NCBI GenBank assembly: GCA_947346365.1
Contig: CANAAV010000001.1
Location: 186,001 to 250,000, forward strand
DNA length: 64,000 nt
Direction of reading: 5' to 3'
Origin: an uncultured Flavonifractor sp.
GTDB lineage: Bacteria > Bacillota > Clostridia > Oscillospirales > Oscillospiraceae
Numbering within the stretch: position 1 is the first letter of the stretch; the number at the start of each line of letters is the position of its first letter. Positions 1 to 10,609 of this stretch are shown piece by piece. The position numbers were made by a program, and so were the translations under genes. Under the pieces are notes generated by a model. The model was given only the letters and a program-made list of their open reading frames with translations, made no database searches and was not told where the DNA came from.

Positions 1-2315
1 GCATTTCTAAAGAGGTAATCGACGAGTATTTCACCAATACGGTTTCCCGCGTGGGAGGCATAGGCCTGAAGGAGATAGAAGAGATGGTGGATCGAAACCA
101 CTCCAAGGCCTTTGATCCCCTGGGACTTGCGGTGGAGATTACGCTGGATTCAGCGGGCATACATAAGGCCCGCTCGGGCCAGGAGGACCATATGTACAGC
201 CCGAAGGCGATTCACCTGCTTCAGCAGTCCGCGCGCCAGGGGAATTATGCCCTGTTTCAGCAGTACAGCGCCCTTGTGGATGATGAGACCTGTCCCCACA
301 CCCTTCGGGGGCTGCTGGAAATGAAATATCTGGACACGCCTATTCCCATCGACGAGGTGGAGAGCGTGGAGTCCATTGTGCGCCGTTTCAAAACTGGAGC
401 GATGAGCTATGGTTCCATCTCCCAGGAGGCTCACGAATGTCTGGCCCAGGCCATGAATCTGCTGGGAGGTAAGTCCAACTCCGGCGAGGGAGGCGAGCGG
501 CCTGAGCGGCTGCGGTCCGATCGCTGTTCTGCGATCAAACAGGTGGCGTCGGGCCGGTTCGGAGTTACCAGCCAGTACCTGGTGAGCGCCCAGGAGATCC
601 AGATCAAGATGGCTCAGGGGGCCAAGCCTGGTGAAGGGGGCCACCTGCCAGGGAAGAAAGTATATCCCTGGATTGCGAAAACCCGATACTCCACCGCCGG
701 TGTAGCTCTTATCTCCCCGCCGCCCCACCACGATATTTATTCCATTGAGGACCTGGCCCAGCTCATCTACGATTTAAAGAACGCCAACCGCAGGGCCCGA
801 ATCTCTGTCAAGCTGGTGAGCGAGGCAGGGGTGGGCACTGTGGCGGCAGGGGTAGCCAAGGCTGGGGCCCAGGTGATTCTGATCTCTGGCTGGGACGGGG
901 GTACCGGGGCCGCCTCCCGCACCTCCATCCATCATGCTGGCCTGCCTTGGGAGCTGGGGCTGGCGGAGACCCATCAGACCCTTCTTCAAAACGGCTTGCG
1001 CTCCCGTGTGACGCTGGAGACCGACGGTAAGCTGATGACCGGCCGGGATGTGGCCATCGCCTGTATGCTGGGGGCTGAGGAATTTGGTTTTGCCACCGCG
1101 CCGCTGGTGACGATGGGCTGTGTGATGATGCGGGTATGCAACCTGGACACCTGCCCCGTGGGAGTAGCGACGCAAAATCCGGAGCTGAGAAAGCGCTTTC
1201 GGGGCAAACCTGAGTATGTCGTGAACTTTATGCGTTTTATTGCCCAGGAGCTGCGGGAGCATATGGCAAAGCTTGGGGTGCGCACGGTGGAGGAGCTGGT
1301 GGGCCGTACCGACCTGTTGAGACAGCGGGAGCGTGCGGCCAATGAGCGGTCCGCCACGGTAGATCTGGCGGCTATTTTGAATAACCCCTATATTGGGAAT
1401 GCGTACAAGACCCATTTTGACCCTGCCGACGCATACGATTTCAAGCTGGAGCAGAGCCTGGACCAGTCCGTCCTGTTGGCTGAACTGGGTGGGGCGCTGA
1501 AAAAGGGGCAGAAAAAGCAGATACCCCTGTCTGTCACCTCCACTGACCGGACAGTGGGCACGATCTTCGGCTCCGAAATCACCAGACTTTATGGGGATGG
1601 GGTAGAGGAGGACTCCTATCTTGTCCATTGTACCGGAGGTGGGGGTCAGTCTTTTGGGGCGTTCATTCCCCGGGGGCTTACTCTTGAGCTGGTGGGGGAC
1701 GCCAACGACTATTTTGGCAAGGGGCTGTCCGGCGGAAAGCTGGCGGTGTACCCGCCGGAAACCGCCGGTTTTCAGGCGGACGAGAACATCATCATCGGCA
1801 ACGTGGCCCTGTATGGCGCTACCTCCGGCAAAGCGTTCATCGCGGGCAAGGCCGGGGAGCGTTTTTGTGTGCGCAATTCTGGAGCGTATGCGGTCGTGGA
1901 AGGGGTAGGCGATCACGGCTGCGAGTATATGACCGGGGGGCGGGTGGTAGTGCTGGGAGAGACGGGAAAAAACTTCGCCGCGGGCATGAGCGGCGGAGTG
2001 GCCTATGTCTGGGATCCCCAGCGGGACCTGTACTTACGGGTGAATAAGCAACTGGTTTCTTTGGAGCCGGTCACGGAGCGGCGGGATTTGGAGGAGCTGC
2101 GGGAGCTGATTGTGCAGCACGTGGCCGCCACTGGCTCGGCCAAAGGCAGGGCCATCCTGAGTGATTTTGCGCACAGCGCGATGGATTTTAAGAAAATACT
2201 GCCCAGGGACTACGACCAAATGCTGCGGGCGATTGCACGGTGTGAGGAGCGGGGCATGGACCGGGACATGGCAGAGATGGAGGCGTTTTATGCCGTAACG
2301 GGAGGTGAGGACTAA
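1..2315 (+). CDS. gltB: Glutamate synthase large subunit, C-terminal part
   Basis: Glutamate synthase alpha subunit, which makes glutamate from glutamine and 2-oxoglutarate in the cytosol. The reading frame is open from the left window edge (codons from position 3), so the N-terminal glutaminase domain and the start lie outside; about 770 residues are visible. A central FMN-binding synthase domain comes first. The 3Fe-4S cysteines are seen as C-x5-C-x4-C in [16 protein letters not shown]. The C-terminal glycine-rich beta-helix domain follows ([14 protein letters not shown]). The stop overlaps the gltD start as TAATG, so the two subunits are translationally coupled. A GTG at 51 is inside the domain and is not a real start. 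Confidence 0.96.
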   Translation, partial: ISKEVIDEYFTNTVSRVGGIGLKEIEEMVDRNHSKAFDPLGLAVEITLDSAGIHKARSGQEDHMYSPKAIHLLQQSARQGNYALFQQYSALVDDETCPHTLRGLLEMKYLDTPIPIDEVESVESIVRRFKTGAMSYGSISQEAHECLAQAMNLLGGKSNSGEGGERPERLRSDRCSAIKQVASGRFGVTSQYLVSAQEIQIKMAQGAKPGEGGHLPGKKVYPWIAKTRYSTAGVALISPPPHHDIYSIEDLAQLIYDLKNANRRARISVKLVSEAGVGTVAAGVAKAGAQVILISGWDGGTGAASRTSIHHAGLPWELGLAETHQTLLQNGLRSRVTLETDGKLMTGRDVAIACMLGAEEFGFATAPLVTMGCVMMRVCNLDTCPVGVATQNPELRKRFRGKPEYVVNFMRFIAQELREHMAKLGVRTVEELVGRTDLLRQRERAANERSATVDLAAILNNPYIGNAYKTHFDPADAYDFKLEQSLDQSVLLAELGGALKKGQKKQIPLSVTSTDRTVGTIFGSEITRLYGDGVEEDSYLVHCTGGGGQSFGAFIPRGLTLELVGDANDYFGKGLSGGKLAVYPPETAGFQADENIIIGNVALYGATSGKAFIAGKAGERFCVRNSGAYAVVEGVGDHGCEYMTGGRVVVLGETGKNFAAGMSGGVAYVWDPQRDLYLRVNKQLVSLEPVTERRDLEELRELIVQHVAATGSAKGRAILSDFAHSAMDFKKILPRDYDQMLRAIARCEERGMDRDMAEMEAFYAVTGGED

Positions 2316-3793
2316 TGGGAAAACCAACGGGATTTCTGGAATTTGACCGCCGGGGCAACCCTAGCCAGCCGGCCCTGGAGCGCATCTGTCACTGGAACGA
2401 GTTCCACCTCATGCTGCCGGAGAAGGAACGCCGCCGCCAGGCGGCCCGGTGCATGGAGTGCGGCGTTCCTTTCTGCCAGTCCGGGGTGGAATTGGGGGGG
2501 ATGGTGTCTGGGTGCCCCCTCCATAATCTTGTGCCGGAGTGGAATGATTTGCTGTATACCGGAAATTTGGATCAGGCTCTGGCCCGCCTGTGCCGGACCA
2601 ACAGCTTTCCGGAATTCACCGGAAGAGTGTGCCCCGCTCTGTGCGAGGCGGCGTGCACCTGCGGTCTTCATGGAGACCCGGTGAGCGTCCGGGACAACGA
2701 ATTGGCCATCATCGAAGGAGGGTTTGCTGCGGGAATGATAGGTCCCCGGCCGCCTCAGGTGCGCACAGGGAAAAAGGTTGCGGTGGTGGGGTCCGGTCCG
2801 GCGGGGCTGGCCGCCGCCCAGCAGCTCAACCGCCGGGGGCACCTGGTTACCGTGTTTGAGCGGGATGACCGCCCCGGGGGCCTGCTTATGTACGGTATTC
2901 CGAACATGAAGCTGGAAAAGCAGATCGTCCGGCGCCGGGTGGAACTGATGGCGGCAGAGGGGGTGGAGTTTTGCACAGACTGCGATGTTGGAAAAGACGT
3001 ATCCGCCCAGACGCTCTTGAAGGAATTTGATGCGGTGATTCTGTGCTGCGGGGCGAAGAAGCCCCGCCCCCTGCCGCAGGCAGAGGGCGTCCAAGGCGTC
3101 TATTTTGCCGTGGATTTTCTAGCCTCCTCTACGAAAGCCCTGCGGGATACAGGACTTGAAAAAGGTACGTACATTGATGCGGCGGGCAAGGATGTGGTCA
3201 TTGTGGGAGGCGGAGACACCGGAAATGACTGCGTTGGCGCCGCAGTCCGCCACGGGTGCAGGTCTGTTGTCCAGCTGGAAATACAGGCCAAGGCCCCGGA
3301 TGCCCGGACAGAGGAGAACCCCTGGCCGCAGTGGCCCAAGATCTCCAAAACGGACTACGGACAGAGCGAGGCCATCGCCCTGTTCGGGGCCGATCCCCGC
3401 CGGTATCAGACTATGGTGAAAGAGTGCCGCACCGATGAGAGCGGAGCCCTGGCCCGCGTCGTTACTGTTCGCCTGGAGCCAAGGAAAGACAACGGCCGTC
3501 AAGTTATGGCGGAGATTCCTGGCTCGGAGGAAGAGCTGCCCTGTCAGCTTCTGCTTGTCGCGGCGGGTTTTCTGGGACCGGAAGATTATACCGCCGACGC
3601 CTTCGGCGTGGCTCGGGATGGGCGCTCGAACGTGTCTACCGTGCCCGGAGGCCACGCCACTACCGTCAAAAAAGTGTTTGCCGCCGGAGATATGCGCCGG
3701 GGACAGTCCCTAGTGGTGTGGGCCATTGCCGAGGGTCGGGCCGCCGCACGGGAGACGGATGAGTATCTCATGGGGTACAGCAATTTGGACTGA
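2315..3793 (+). CDS. gltD: Glutamate synthase small subunit (NADPH)
   Basis: Beta subunit of glutamate synthase: it takes electrons from NAD(P)H through FAD and Fe-S centres and feeds them to GltB. 492 residues, normal for the family. The N-terminal part carries clustered cysteines (CMECGVPFC near residue 46, CPALCEAACTC near 106) for 4Fe-4S clusters. The first Rossmann motif GSGPAG is at 159-164 (FAD) and the second GGGDTG at 298-303 (NADPH). The ATG overlaps the gltB stop by one base. A strong hairpin about 150 bp downstream probably ends the operon. Confidence 0.97.
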   Translation: MGKPTGFLEFDRRGNPSQPALERICHWNEFHLMLPEKERRRQAARCMECGVPFCQSGVELGGMVSGCPLHNLVPEWNDLLYTGNLDQALARLCRTNSFPEFTGRVCPALCEAACTCGLHGDPVSVRDNELAIIEGGFAAGMIGPRPPQVRTGKKVAVVGSGPAGLAAAQQLNRRGHLVTVFERDDRPGGLLMYGIPNMKLEKQIVRRRVELMAAEGVEFCTDCDVGKDVSAQTLLKEFDAVILCCGAKKPRPLPQAEGVQGVYFAVDFLASSTKALRDTGLEKGTYIDAAGKDVVIVGGGDTGNDCVGAAVRHGCRSVVQLEIQAKAPDARTEENPWPQWPKISKTDYGQSEAIALFGADPRRYQTMVKECRTDESGALARVVTVRLEPRKDNGRQVMAEIPGSEEELPCQLLLVAAGFLGPEDYTADAFGVARDGRSNVSTVPGGHATTVKKVFAAGDMRRGQSLVVWAIAEGRAAARETDEYLMGYSNLD

Positions 3794-3841
3794 GCGCCCC
3801 GCGGTCGCGCACTTTGAGAAAACACTTTGCGTATTGCGGGG

Positions 3842-3917
3842 AAATTTAATGCGGTATGGAGGAAAAAGAGCCGCCTTTTGGGTGTGCTGGCAATTTTTAA
3901 ACAGGGCCTAAGCGCCA
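3842..3917. repeat. Intergenic repeat, copy A (related to 8339-8415)
   Basis: About 75 bp after gltD can be aligned by eye with 8339-8415 at roughly 70 % identity, sharing GTATG, GGAAAAAG, TTTGG, ATTTT and AAACAG blocks in the same order. Both copies follow the end of a gene and have a short GC-rich segment upstream. It looks like a degenerate dispersed intergenic repeat; function unknown. Confidence 0.4.
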
Positions 3918-3938
3918 TAAAACAAATTGCTTCGGATG

Positions 3939-3979
3939 GATAACGTGCAGTAACCGCAAGTTGGTTGCTGCACGTTATC
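3939..3979 (+). terminator. Hairpin terminator after gltBD
   Basis: Two 17-nt arms (3939-3955 and 3963-3979) pair with a single G-T wobble around a 7-nt loop, followed by TTTGTTCT. The arms begin GATAACGTGCAG and end CTGCACGTTATC. It lies in the 391-bp gap between gltD and pyrH and probably separates the two transcripts. Confidence 0.7.
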
Positions 3980-4115
3980 TTTGTTCTGAACGGCGGTTTG
4001 ACGGCTGATTTTTTGCAAAGGCGCCTTAGAAAAAATTCCGGAAGCTAGGAAAATATGGATTTTGCCCTTGTTTCAGGAAGAAAAGAACTGGTTACAAATA
4101 AAGTGACGGTTATGA

Positions 4116-4144
4116 TTGCAATATGGGCGAGTTTATATTAAAAT
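4116..4144 (+). promoter_or_regulatory. SigA-type promoter for pyrH operon
   Basis: TTGCAA (4116-4121), 17-bp spacer, TAAAAT (4139-4144), about 40 bp before the pyrH start. The tsf and rpsB genes that often precede pyrH are absent, so the operon needs its own promoter here. Confidence 0.55.
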
Positions 4145-4184
4145 AAGAGGGACAGAATACCATTTTTAAAGGGGGCTGAAACTT

Positions 4185-4907
4185 ATGAGCGGGCCGCAGT
4201 ATAAACGGGTGCTGCTGAAGGTCAGCGGCGAGGCGCTGGCCGGTGAGGCGAGCCGTGGGCTGGATTTTGACGTGATCGGCAGCGTGTGCGACGTAATCAA
4301 GCGGTGTGTGGACTTGGGGGTTCAAGTGGGCATCGTGGTAGGCGGAGGCAACTTTTGGCGGGGCTTGAAGGACGGTGGGGACCGGATGGAGCGCACCCGC
4401 GCCGACCACATGGGAATGCTGGCCACCTGCATTAACGCCTTGGCGGTAGCGGATATGCTGGAGCAGAAAGGGGTTGACGTGCGGGTTATGACGGCAATCG
4501 AGATGCGTTCGATTGCAGAACCGTACATCCGTTCCAAGGCCATCCGGCACATGCAGAAGGGACGGGTGGTCATCTTCGGCTGCGGCACCGGCAACCCCTA
4601 TTTCTCTACAGATACTGCGGCAGTGCTCCGGGCGGCGGAAATTAACGCAGACGCTATCCTACTGGCCAAAAATATCGACGGCGTGTACAGCGCAGACCCC
4701 AAGAAGGATCCCGGCGCTGTAAAATATGATGTGATTACCTATGACGATGTGCTGGCCCAGCATCTACAGGTGATGGATTCCACCGCTGCGTCCCTTTCCA
4801 TGGATAACAAAATTCCGGTTGTGCTTTTCGCCCTGAAGGACCCGGAGAATATTCTGCGGGTGGTTATGGGTGAAAAAATAGGAACGATTGTCAAGGAGGC
4901 ACTGTGA
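4185..4907 (+). CDS. pyrH: UMP kinase
   Basis: Phosphorylates UMP to UDP with ATP in pyrimidine nucleotide synthesis; cytosolic hexamer of the amino acid kinase family. 240 residues, normal length. Visible motifs are [11 protein letters not shown] near residue 8 (phosphate-binding lysine and Ser-Gly), [10 protein letters not shown] near 52, and the nucleotide-binding stretch ending in [15 protein letters not shown] with GGGGG upstream. It is followed one base later by frr and heads the pyrH-frr-uppS-cdsA-dxr-rseP-ispG-polC run typical of Firmicutes. Confidence 0.97.
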   Translation: MSGPQYKRVLLKVSGEALAGEASRGLDFDVIGSVCDVIKRCVDLGVQVGIVVGGGNFWRGLKDGGDRMERTRADHMGMLATCINALAVADMLEQKGVDVRVMTAIEMRSIAEPYIRSKAIRHMQKGRVVIFGCGTGNPYFSTDTAAVLRAAEINADAILLAKNIDGVYSADPKKDPGAVKYDVITYDDVLAQHLQVMDSTAASLSMDNKIPVVLFALKDPENILRVVMGEKIGTIVKEAL

Positions 4908-4908
4908 G

Positions 4909-5463
4909 ATGAAAGAGATTAACAAACCCTATGATGAGAAAATGCAAAAGACCATCGATGTGGTAGTCAGCGACTTTGCCAGTGTCCGGGCCGGACGGGC
5001 CAACGCCGCCGTATTGGATAAGATTACGGTGGACTACTATGGTTCGCCCACTCCAATCAACCAGGTGGCCGCTATCTCTTCCCCGGACCCCCGCAGCTTG
5101 ATGATCCAGCCCTGGGACGGCACGCTGCTCAAGCCCATTGAAAAGGCGATCCAGTCCTCTGATCTAGGCATTAACCCCCAAAATGACGGCAGGGTAATCC
5201 GCCTGTCCTTTCCACAGCTGACTGAAGAGCGCCGGAAAGAGCTGACGAAGCAGGTGCGTAAGTACAGCGAGGGCGGCAAAGTAGCCATTCGAAATATCCG
5301 GCGGGACGCCATGGATAAGCTCAAAGCCATGGAGAAGAAGAGCGAGATTACGGAGGATGACCGCAAGGAGTTTGAAAAGGAGCTCCAGGATATCACAGAA
5401 AAGCGCTGCAAGCAGATTGATGAGCTTACCGCGAAGAAGGAAGCGGAGCTGATGGCGGTTTAG
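4909..5463 (+). CDS. frr: Ribosome recycling factor
   Basis: Splits post-termination ribosomes together with EF-G. 184 residues from the ATG at 4909, which has AAGGAGG at 4893-4899; an upstream in-frame TTG would overlap pyrH and is less likely. Family signatures are VRAGRANAAVLDKITVDYYG in the N-terminal half and the long charged helix with VRKYSEGGKVAIRNIRRDA in the C-terminal half. The 50-bp gap to uppS has no clear terminator, so the operon continues. Confidence 0.97.
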   Translation: MKEINKPYDEKMQKTIDVVVSDFASVRAGRANAAVLDKITVDYYGSPTPINQVAAISSPDPRSLMIQPWDGTLLKPIEKAIQSSDLGINPQNDGRVIRLSFPQLTEERRKELTKQVRKYSEGGKVAIRNIRRDAMDKLKAMEKKSEITEDDRKEFEKELQDITEKRCKQIDELTAKKEAELMAV

Positions 5464-5514
5464 GTCAATGCCGGAGCCGCGCAGACAAGTTTTTAATTGA
5501 TATAGGGTAGCCGT

Positions 5515-6276
5515 ATGAGCTTTTTGAAATTTTTACAATCGAAAAAGAAGAAAAACGAGCCTTGTGTTGATTTTGCGCACTTGCCCCAGCATGTGGCCAT
5601 TATTATGGACGGAAATGGGCGCTGGGCAAAGAAGCGCGGCATGCCCCGTAGGGCGGGCCATGCCGCCGGGGCGGAAAACTTTCGCACGATTGCCACGTAT
5701 TGTAAGGAAATTGGTCTGGAATACCTGACAGTATACGCGTTTTCCACGGAGAATTGGAAGCGTCCCCAGGAAGAGGTCTCCGCGATCATGGGACTGCTGA
5801 AAAAGTATCTGCTGGAGGCCGTTTCCAGTATGGAGCGGGACAAGGTAAAAATGAAGTTTTTTGGAGATTTATCCCCTTTAGACCCGGAGCTGCGGGGGCT
5901 GTGTGAGCGCACGGAGGAAATTTCCAAGCGCTATGACGGCGTACAGGTAAATATTTGCCTGAATTACGGGGGAAGGGACGAGATTCTCCGGGGCGCTAAA
6001 AATTTTGCGGACGCTTGTTTGAACAAGGAGACCTCGCCCGGTTTTCTGGATGAGGAGACTTTCGGAGAATACCTATTCTCAAAAGGCGTGCCCGACCCGG
6101 ACCTAATCATCAGGCCCAGCGGCGAGGTGCGGCTTTCCAACTTCCTTTTGTGGCAGTCGGCCTATGCGGAGTTCTATTTTACTGACGTCCTCTGGCCGGA
6201 TTTTTCCAAGGAGGAGCTGCTTCGGGCGTTGGCGGACTATCAAAGCCGTTCCCGCCGGTTTGGAGGTGCCGAGTGA
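5515..6276 (+). CDS. uppS: Isoprenyl transferase (undecaprenyl diphosphate synthase)
   Basis: Cis-prenyltransferase that extends farnesyl diphosphate with isopentenyl diphosphate to the C55 carrier lipid used in peptidoglycan synthesis. 253 residues. The catalytic aspartate is D32 in [22 protein letters not shown] lies near residue 76 and the C-terminal signature [20 protein letters not shown] carries the diphosphate-binding residues (a slight variant of the common SGEQRLSNF). The ribosome site is weak. The stop overlaps the cdsA GTG by four bases. It works in the same lipid pathway as dxr and ispG downstream. Confidence 0.96.
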   Translation: MSFLKFLQSKKKKNEPCVDFAHLPQHVAIIMDGNGRWAKKRGMPRRAGHAAGAENFRTIATYCKEIGLEYLTVYAFSTENWKRPQEEVSAIMGLLKKYLLEAVSSMERDKVKMKFFGDLSPLDPELRGLCERTEEISKRYDGVQVNICLNYGGRDEILRGAKNFADACLNKETSPGFLDEETFGEYLFSKGVPDPDLIIRPSGEVRLSNFLLWQSAYAEFYFTDVLWPDFSKEELLRALADYQSRSRRFGGAE

Positions 6277-7100
6277 CGCAGCGTGTGTTGGTGGCGGTGG
6301 TGTTCATTCCGGTGCTGCTGGTGGGAATTTACGGGATATCTCCCTATTGGCCGATGATACTGCCCATCAGTATCGCGGTAATCGCCATGATAGCGGTCCA
6401 CGAGGCCCTTTGGTCTACCAGCTTTTTAAAGCATCCCCGCATCTCAGGCTACTCGATCCTGCTGGCAGGAGTGATCCCCTTTTGGGTCTACTATGACGGG
6501 CAGGCGCTGCCCGCTCTGTGCGGACTGTTTCTCTATGTGCTGCTGCTGTTTGCGGAATCCATCGCCAGCCATGGGAGGATTAACCTGGAAAAAATGGGGG
6601 GCGCCTTTTTTCTCTCGGTGTTTATTCCCTTTTTCCTCTCCTCCTTCCTGCGCATCCGGTTGATGGAGGAGTTGTGGCGCAGTCTGATTATTCTGCCTCT
6701 GCTTGTGGCGTTCATCAGCGATGCTTTCGCACTGTTTGCGGGAATGGCTTTTGGAAAGCACAAGCTGGCCCCGAAGCTCTCCCCAAAGAAGACCGTAGAG
6801 GGGGCGGTTGGCGGCTTATTAGGAGCGGTTGTGTGTACGGTTGCCTATGGCCTGGCCCTGCACCTGCTGTTTCATTACCGGGTGGACTATTTGCGCCTGG
6901 CTCTTTATGGCGGTCTGGGCAGCGCCGTGTCCCAATTGGGGGATTTGTCTTTTTCCTCGATCAAGCGGGAATACGGCATTAAGGATTTTGGCAACCTTCT
7001 GCCGGGGCACGGCGGAATTTTAGACCGCTTCGACAGCGTGATTTTCTGCACGCCGTTGATAGAGCTGCTGATTCGCGCCCTGCCCGCCGTTTGGAGGTAA
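6273..7100 (+). CDS. cdsA: Phosphatidate cytidylyltransferase
   Basis: Integral membrane enzyme making CDP-diacylglycerol from phosphatidic acid and CTP, the branch point of phospholipid synthesis. 275 residues with about seven hydrophobic segments. The family signature is complete near the C terminus: [20 protein letters not shown] followed by [11 protein letters not shown] start overlaps the uppS stop (GTGA), implying coupled translation. dxr starts four bases after its stop. Confidence 0.96.
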   Translation: MTQRVLVAVVFIPVLLVGIYGISPYWPMILPISIAVIAMIAVHEALWSTSFLKHPRISGYSILLAGVIPFWVYYDGQALPALCGLFLYVLLLFAESIASHGRINLEKMGGAFFLSVFIPFFLSSFLRIRLMEELWRSLIILPLLVAFISDAFALFAGMAFGKHKLAPKLSPKKTVEGAVGGLLGAVVCTVAYGLALHLLFHYRVDYLRLALYGGLGSAVSQLGDLSFSSIKREYGIKDFGNLLPGHGGILDRFDSVIFCTPLIELLIRALPAVWR

Positions 7101-7104
7101 CGCT

Positions 7105-8259
7105 GTGAAGAGACGAATTTCATTGCTGGGATCGACCGGCTCCATCGGGCGGCAGTCATTAGAAGTGATTGCCGCCTGTGATATGACTGTGGCGGCTCTG
7201 GCTGCAAACCGGGATGCGGCGCGTCTGGAGGAGCAGTGCCGCCGGTTCGCACCCAGTCTGGCCGTAATGATGGACCCGGCCGCCGCTAAGGATTTGAGCT
7301 TGCGGTTGTCGGACACATCTGTCCGGGTGGCCTCCGGGATGGAGGGGCTTTTAGAGGCCGCCAGCCTGGAAGAGGCGGATACCGTGCTGACGGCGGTAGT
7401 GGGTATGGTAGGTCTGCGGCCTACCCTTGCGGCCCTCCAAGCGGGGAAGCGGGTAGCCCTGGCCAACAAGGAGACCCTGGTGTGTGCCGGGGAGCTGGTG
7501 ATGGACATGGCAGACCGCTGCGGCGGGGAGGTAGTGCCGGTGGACTCCGAGCATTCTGCGCTGTTTCAGTGCCTCCAGGGCTGCCGGAACCGGAGTGAGG
7601 TGAAGCGGCTGATTTTAACGGCCTCCGGCGGGCCATTTTGGGGCCGGGACCGGGAATCGATTTACCACGCCTCCAGAGAGCAGGCTCTGAACCACCCGAA
7701 CTGGTCCATGGGAGCGAAGATCACAGTGGATTCCGCCACTTTGATGAACAAGGGACTGGAGTTTATTGAGGCGATGCGCCTATACCGGATGCCTGCGGAA
7801 AAAATCTCCATTGTGATTCACCGAGAGAGTATAGTTCATTCCCTGGTGGAATACTGTGATAATGCAGTGCTGGCCCAATTGGGTGCGCCTGATATGCGTC
7901 TGCCGATCCAATATGCGCTCACCTGGCCGGAACGCACCCAGGCGGCGGCGGGGCCGCTGGATTTGCTGTCCTGTCCTCCGCTGACCTTCCGGGAGCCAGA
8001 TTATGAGTCATTTCCCTGTCTGTCCCTGGCTCTGGCAGCCGCGCGGAAGGGGGGAACCGCCACGGCGGCGCTCAATGGGGCGAATGAGGCGGCGGTGGGC
8101 CTTTTCCTGGAGGGACGCATCCCATTTGGACAGATTGCAGAGCGGGTGGCGTGGGCGCTGAATCGAGAGGAGCATGTATCCAACCCGAATTTGGAGCAAA
8201 TCCTTGCCGCCGACGCCGCCGCACGGGCCGCGGCGCTGGAATACACGCCTTGTAATTGA
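7105..8259 (+). CDS. dxr: 1-deoxy-D-xylulose 5-phosphate reductoisomerase
   Basis: Second step of the MEP isoprenoid pathway: converts DXP to 2-C-methylerythritol 4-phosphate with NADPH and a divalent metal. 384 residues. NADPH-binding GSTGSIGRQSLEVI starts near residue 8; ANKETLV, the metal and substrate residues in PVDSEHSALFQ, the TASGGPFW loop and HPNWSMGAKITVDSATLMNK follow. GTG start with GGAGG in the end of cdsA. Its pathway partners ispG, ispD and ispF are also in this window. Confidence 0.97.
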   Translation: MKRRISLLGSTGSIGRQSLEVIAACDMTVAALAANRDAARLEEQCRRFAPSLAVMMDPAAAKDLSLRLSDTSVRVASGMEGLLEAASLEEADTVLTAVVGMVGLRPTLAALQAGKRVALANKETLVCAGELVMDMADRCGGEVVPVDSEHSALFQCLQGCRNRSEVKRLILTASGGPFWGRDRESIYHASREQALNHPNWSMGAKITVDSATLMNKGLEFIEAMRLYRMPAEKISIVIHRESIVHSLVEYCDNAVLAQLGAPDMRLPIQYALTWPERTQAAAGPLDLLSCPPLTFREPDYESFPCLSLALAAARKGGTATAALNGANEAAVGLFLEGRIPFGQIAERVAWALNREEHVSNPNLEQILAADAAARAAALEYTPCN

Positions 8260-8338
8260 GAAGCTGTATTCACAACCGTTGAACACCGCCTTGCCGGGTC
8301 TTTTGCCGCCCTGCGGCGTTAAAAATCTTGAAATATCC

Positions 8339-8415
8339 AAAGCTTAACGCAGTATGACGGGAAAAAGCCTACAATTTGGCCGTATTGACGATTTTCAAAC
8401 AGACGTTAAGCCACA
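8339..8415. repeat. Intergenic repeat, copy B (related to 3842-3917)
   Basis: Lies in the 178-bp gap between dxr and rseP and aligns with copy A at 3842-3917 through GTATG, GGGAAAAAG, TTTGG, ATTTT and AAACAG blocks. A short hairpin (GCCGC-cct-GCGGC, 8305-8317) lies just upstream. The element does not obviously stop transcription; there is no T run. Confidence 0.4.
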
Positions 8416-8437
8416 GCCTTGGTAAAGGAGACCTTTT

Positions 8438-9514
8438 ATGACCATTTTGTATATCCTGATTGCCGTGCTTATGTTTGGAGCTTTGATTGCCATCCACGAG
8501 TTTGGGCATTTCATTGCCGCCAAATCCCTGGGTGTGCGGGTCAATGAATTTGCCATCGGCATGGGCCCCAAGCTGCTTTCCGGGAAACGGGGAGAGACCG
8601 AATACAGCCTGCGGGCGTTTCCCATCGGAGGGTTTTGCGCCATGGAAGGGGAGGGAGAGGAGTCCGACGAACCCAGAGCCTTTGGCAATCAAGCCGCCTG
8701 GAAGCGGCTGGTGATTTTAGCGGCGGGGGCCGTTTTTAATTTTGTGGCGGGCGTGCTGATTATTTTGGCGCTCTTTGCTCAGAGTAAGGGCGTTGTTCTC
8801 CCGGAGATCACCGGATTTTTGAGCGGCGGGGAGTACCTTCAAGAGGCCGGACTGCATGTGGGCGACCGGCTGTACCGGATAGACGGGCACAGAATCTACT
8901 TTAATTCCGACGCGCTGCTCTATCTGAGCCGGGCAGGAGATGAGGTGGAGCTGGAGATTGAGCGGGGCGGGGAGCGGATTGTGTTGCACAACTTCTCCAT
9001 GCCTGTGCGTACCTTCACCGATACAAACGGAAACCAGGTGCAGAAAAGAGGAATCCTCTGCGGCGTAGTAGAAAACGGCGGGCTGGGTATGCGCTTTCAA
9101 TACGCCTGGTATCAGGCGGTGAACTATGTCCGGATGGTGTGGATGAGCCTGGGAGACTTATTATCCGGCTCCGTTGGCATTCGGGATATGTCAGGGCCCA
9201 TCGGCATCGTAGACATGATGGGACAGATGGGAGAGGCCGGAGCCAAGAACGGCGGCGGCTTTGCCGGCGCAGCCAGAAATATTTTGGATTTTGTGGCTTT
9301 TATCGCAATCAATCTGGCAGTGATGAATTTGTTGCCGATTCCGGCGCTGGACGGAGGACAGATTCTCTTTGTGGCGGTAGACGGGGTATGGCATCTGGTG
9401 ACGCGCAAGCGCATTGACCAAAAATACCTGGGGTATGTGAATATGGCGGGCTTCTTCTGTCTTATTGGGCTGATGGTGGTGGTGGCGGTCAGCGATGTGA
9501 TGAAGCTGCTGTAG
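8438..9514 (+). CDS. rseP: RIP metalloprotease (site-2 protease family)
   Basis: Membrane-embedded zinc protease that cuts transmembrane segments of anti-sigma factors and signal-peptide remnants (RseP/RasP family). 358 residues. The zinc motif HEFGH is at 20-24 in the first membrane segment; the second metal motif is NLLPIPALDGGQ near the C terminus. A PDZ-like domain lies between (about 115-185, containing YLQEAGLHVGDRLYRIDG). ATG with AAAGGAGA. Its place between dxr and ispG is standard for Firmicutes. Confidence 0.95.
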   Translation: MTILYILIAVLMFGALIAIHEFGHFIAAKSLGVRVNEFAIGMGPKLLSGKRGETEYSLRAFPIGGFCAMEGEGEESDEPRAFGNQAAWKRLVILAAGAVFNFVAGVLIILALFAQSKGVVLPEITGFLSGGEYLQEAGLHVGDRLYRIDGHRIYFNSDALLYLSRAGDEVELEIERGGERIVLHNFSMPVRTFTDTNGNQVQKRGILCGVVENGGLGMRFQYAWYQAVNYVRMVWMSLGDLLSGSVGIRDMSGPIGIVDMMGQMGEAGAKNGGGFAGAARNILDFVAFIAINLAVMNLLPIPALDGGQILFVAVDGVWHLVTRKRIDQKYLGYVNMAGFFCLIGLMVVVAVSDVMKLL

Positions 9515-9535
9515 CTGGTAGGGGGGAAACTGCCA

Positions 9536-10573
9536 ATGACAAAACAGATCCTTGTGGGAGCAACTCCTATCGGAGGAGGGGCGCCCGTGACGGTGCAGTC
9601 TATGACGAACACATCCACCGGCGATGTGGCTGCTACAGTGGAGCAGATCCGCGCACTGGAGGAGGCCGGGTGCCAGATTGTCCGGGTAGCTGTGCCCGAT
9701 TTGGCTGCGGCCCGGGCTGTGGGGGCGATACGGGAGCGGATATCCATTCCCCTGGTGGTGGATATTCACTTTGACTACAAGCTGGCGCTGGAGTGTATTG
9801 CGGCGGGGTGCGACAAAGTGCGCATTAACCCCGGCAACATCGGCGGACCGGATAAAGTAAAGGCGGTGGCGGACGCCTGCCGGCAGCGGAACGTGCCCAT
9901 CCGCATCGGCGTAAACGGCGGTTCGCTTGAAAAGCCTGTTTTGGCCAAGTATGGCGGAGCCACCGCCCAGGCGCTGGTGGAATCGGCGATGGGGCATATC
10001 GCGCTGTTGAACCGGTTTGATTTCGACGATATCTGCGTGTCCCTCAAATCCTCCCGTGTGCCGGTGGCGATGGAGGCGTACCGGCTGATGGCGCAGCAGA
10101 CAGACTATCCGCTGCATTTAGGGGTGACAGAGACAGGCACCCTGCGCATGGGTACGCTGAAGTCTGCCATTGGGATTGGGGGACTGCTGGCGATGGGGAT
10201 TGGGGATACCCTGCGGGTGTCTCTTTCCGCCGACCCGGTGGAAGAGATTTACGCGGCGCGGGATATTCTGAAAGCCGTAGGGCTGGCAGAGGGAGAGCCG
10301 GATTTGATCGCCTGTCCCACCTGCGGGCGCACCCGCATCGACCTGATCGGTTTGGCGGAACAGGTGGAGGAGCGGCTGCGTGGAGTACATAAGCCCATCA
10401 CTGTGGCGGTGATGGGGTGCGCGGTCAACGGCCCCGGTGAGGCCGCTGCCGCCGATGTGGGAATCGCCGGAGGGGACGGCGAGGGGCTGCTCTTTCGCAG
10501 GGGGGAGATCGTGAGAAAGGTTCCCCAGGCAGAGCTGGTGGACAGGCTGTTTGAACTGATTGAGCTGCTGTAA
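9536..10573 (+). CDS. ispG: 4-hydroxy-3-methylbut-2-en-1-yl diphosphate synthase
   Basis: Penultimate MEP-pathway enzyme, a 4Fe-4S reductase converting ME-cPP to HMB-PP. 345 residues, the compact bacterial form. The N-terminal TIM barrel has VTVQSMTNT and [10 protein letters not shown]; the C-terminal cluster domain holds [11 protein letters not shown] and [10 protein letters not shown], giving the three cluster cysteines. ATG with a GGGGGG ribosome site. ispH, the last enzyme, is not in the window. Confidence 0.97.
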   Translation: MTKQILVGATPIGGGAPVTVQSMTNTSTGDVAATVEQIRALEEAGCQIVRVAVPDLAAARAVGAIRERISIPLVVDIHFDYKLALECIAAGCDKVRINPGNIGGPDKVKAVADACRQRNVPIRIGVNGGSLEKPVLAKYGGATAQALVESAMGHIALLNRFDFDDICVSLKSSRVPVAMEAYRLMAQQTDYPLHLGVTETGTLRMGTLKSAIGIGGLLAMGIGDTLRVSLSADPVEEIYAARDILKAVGLAEGEPDLIACPTCGRTRIDLIGLAEQVEERLRGVHKPITVAVMGCAVNGPGEAAAADVGIAGGDGEGLLFRRGEIVRKVPQAELVDRLFELIELL

Positions 10574-10609
10574 ATCCACTGGCGGGGGATAAAGGAGAAT
10601 CAGAGGCAC

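Noticed and set aside
774..1916. Long - strand frame (380 codons) opposite gltB
   Set aside because: It lies over a highly conserved enzyme, has no ribosome site and no family motif; it is a GC-driven shadow.
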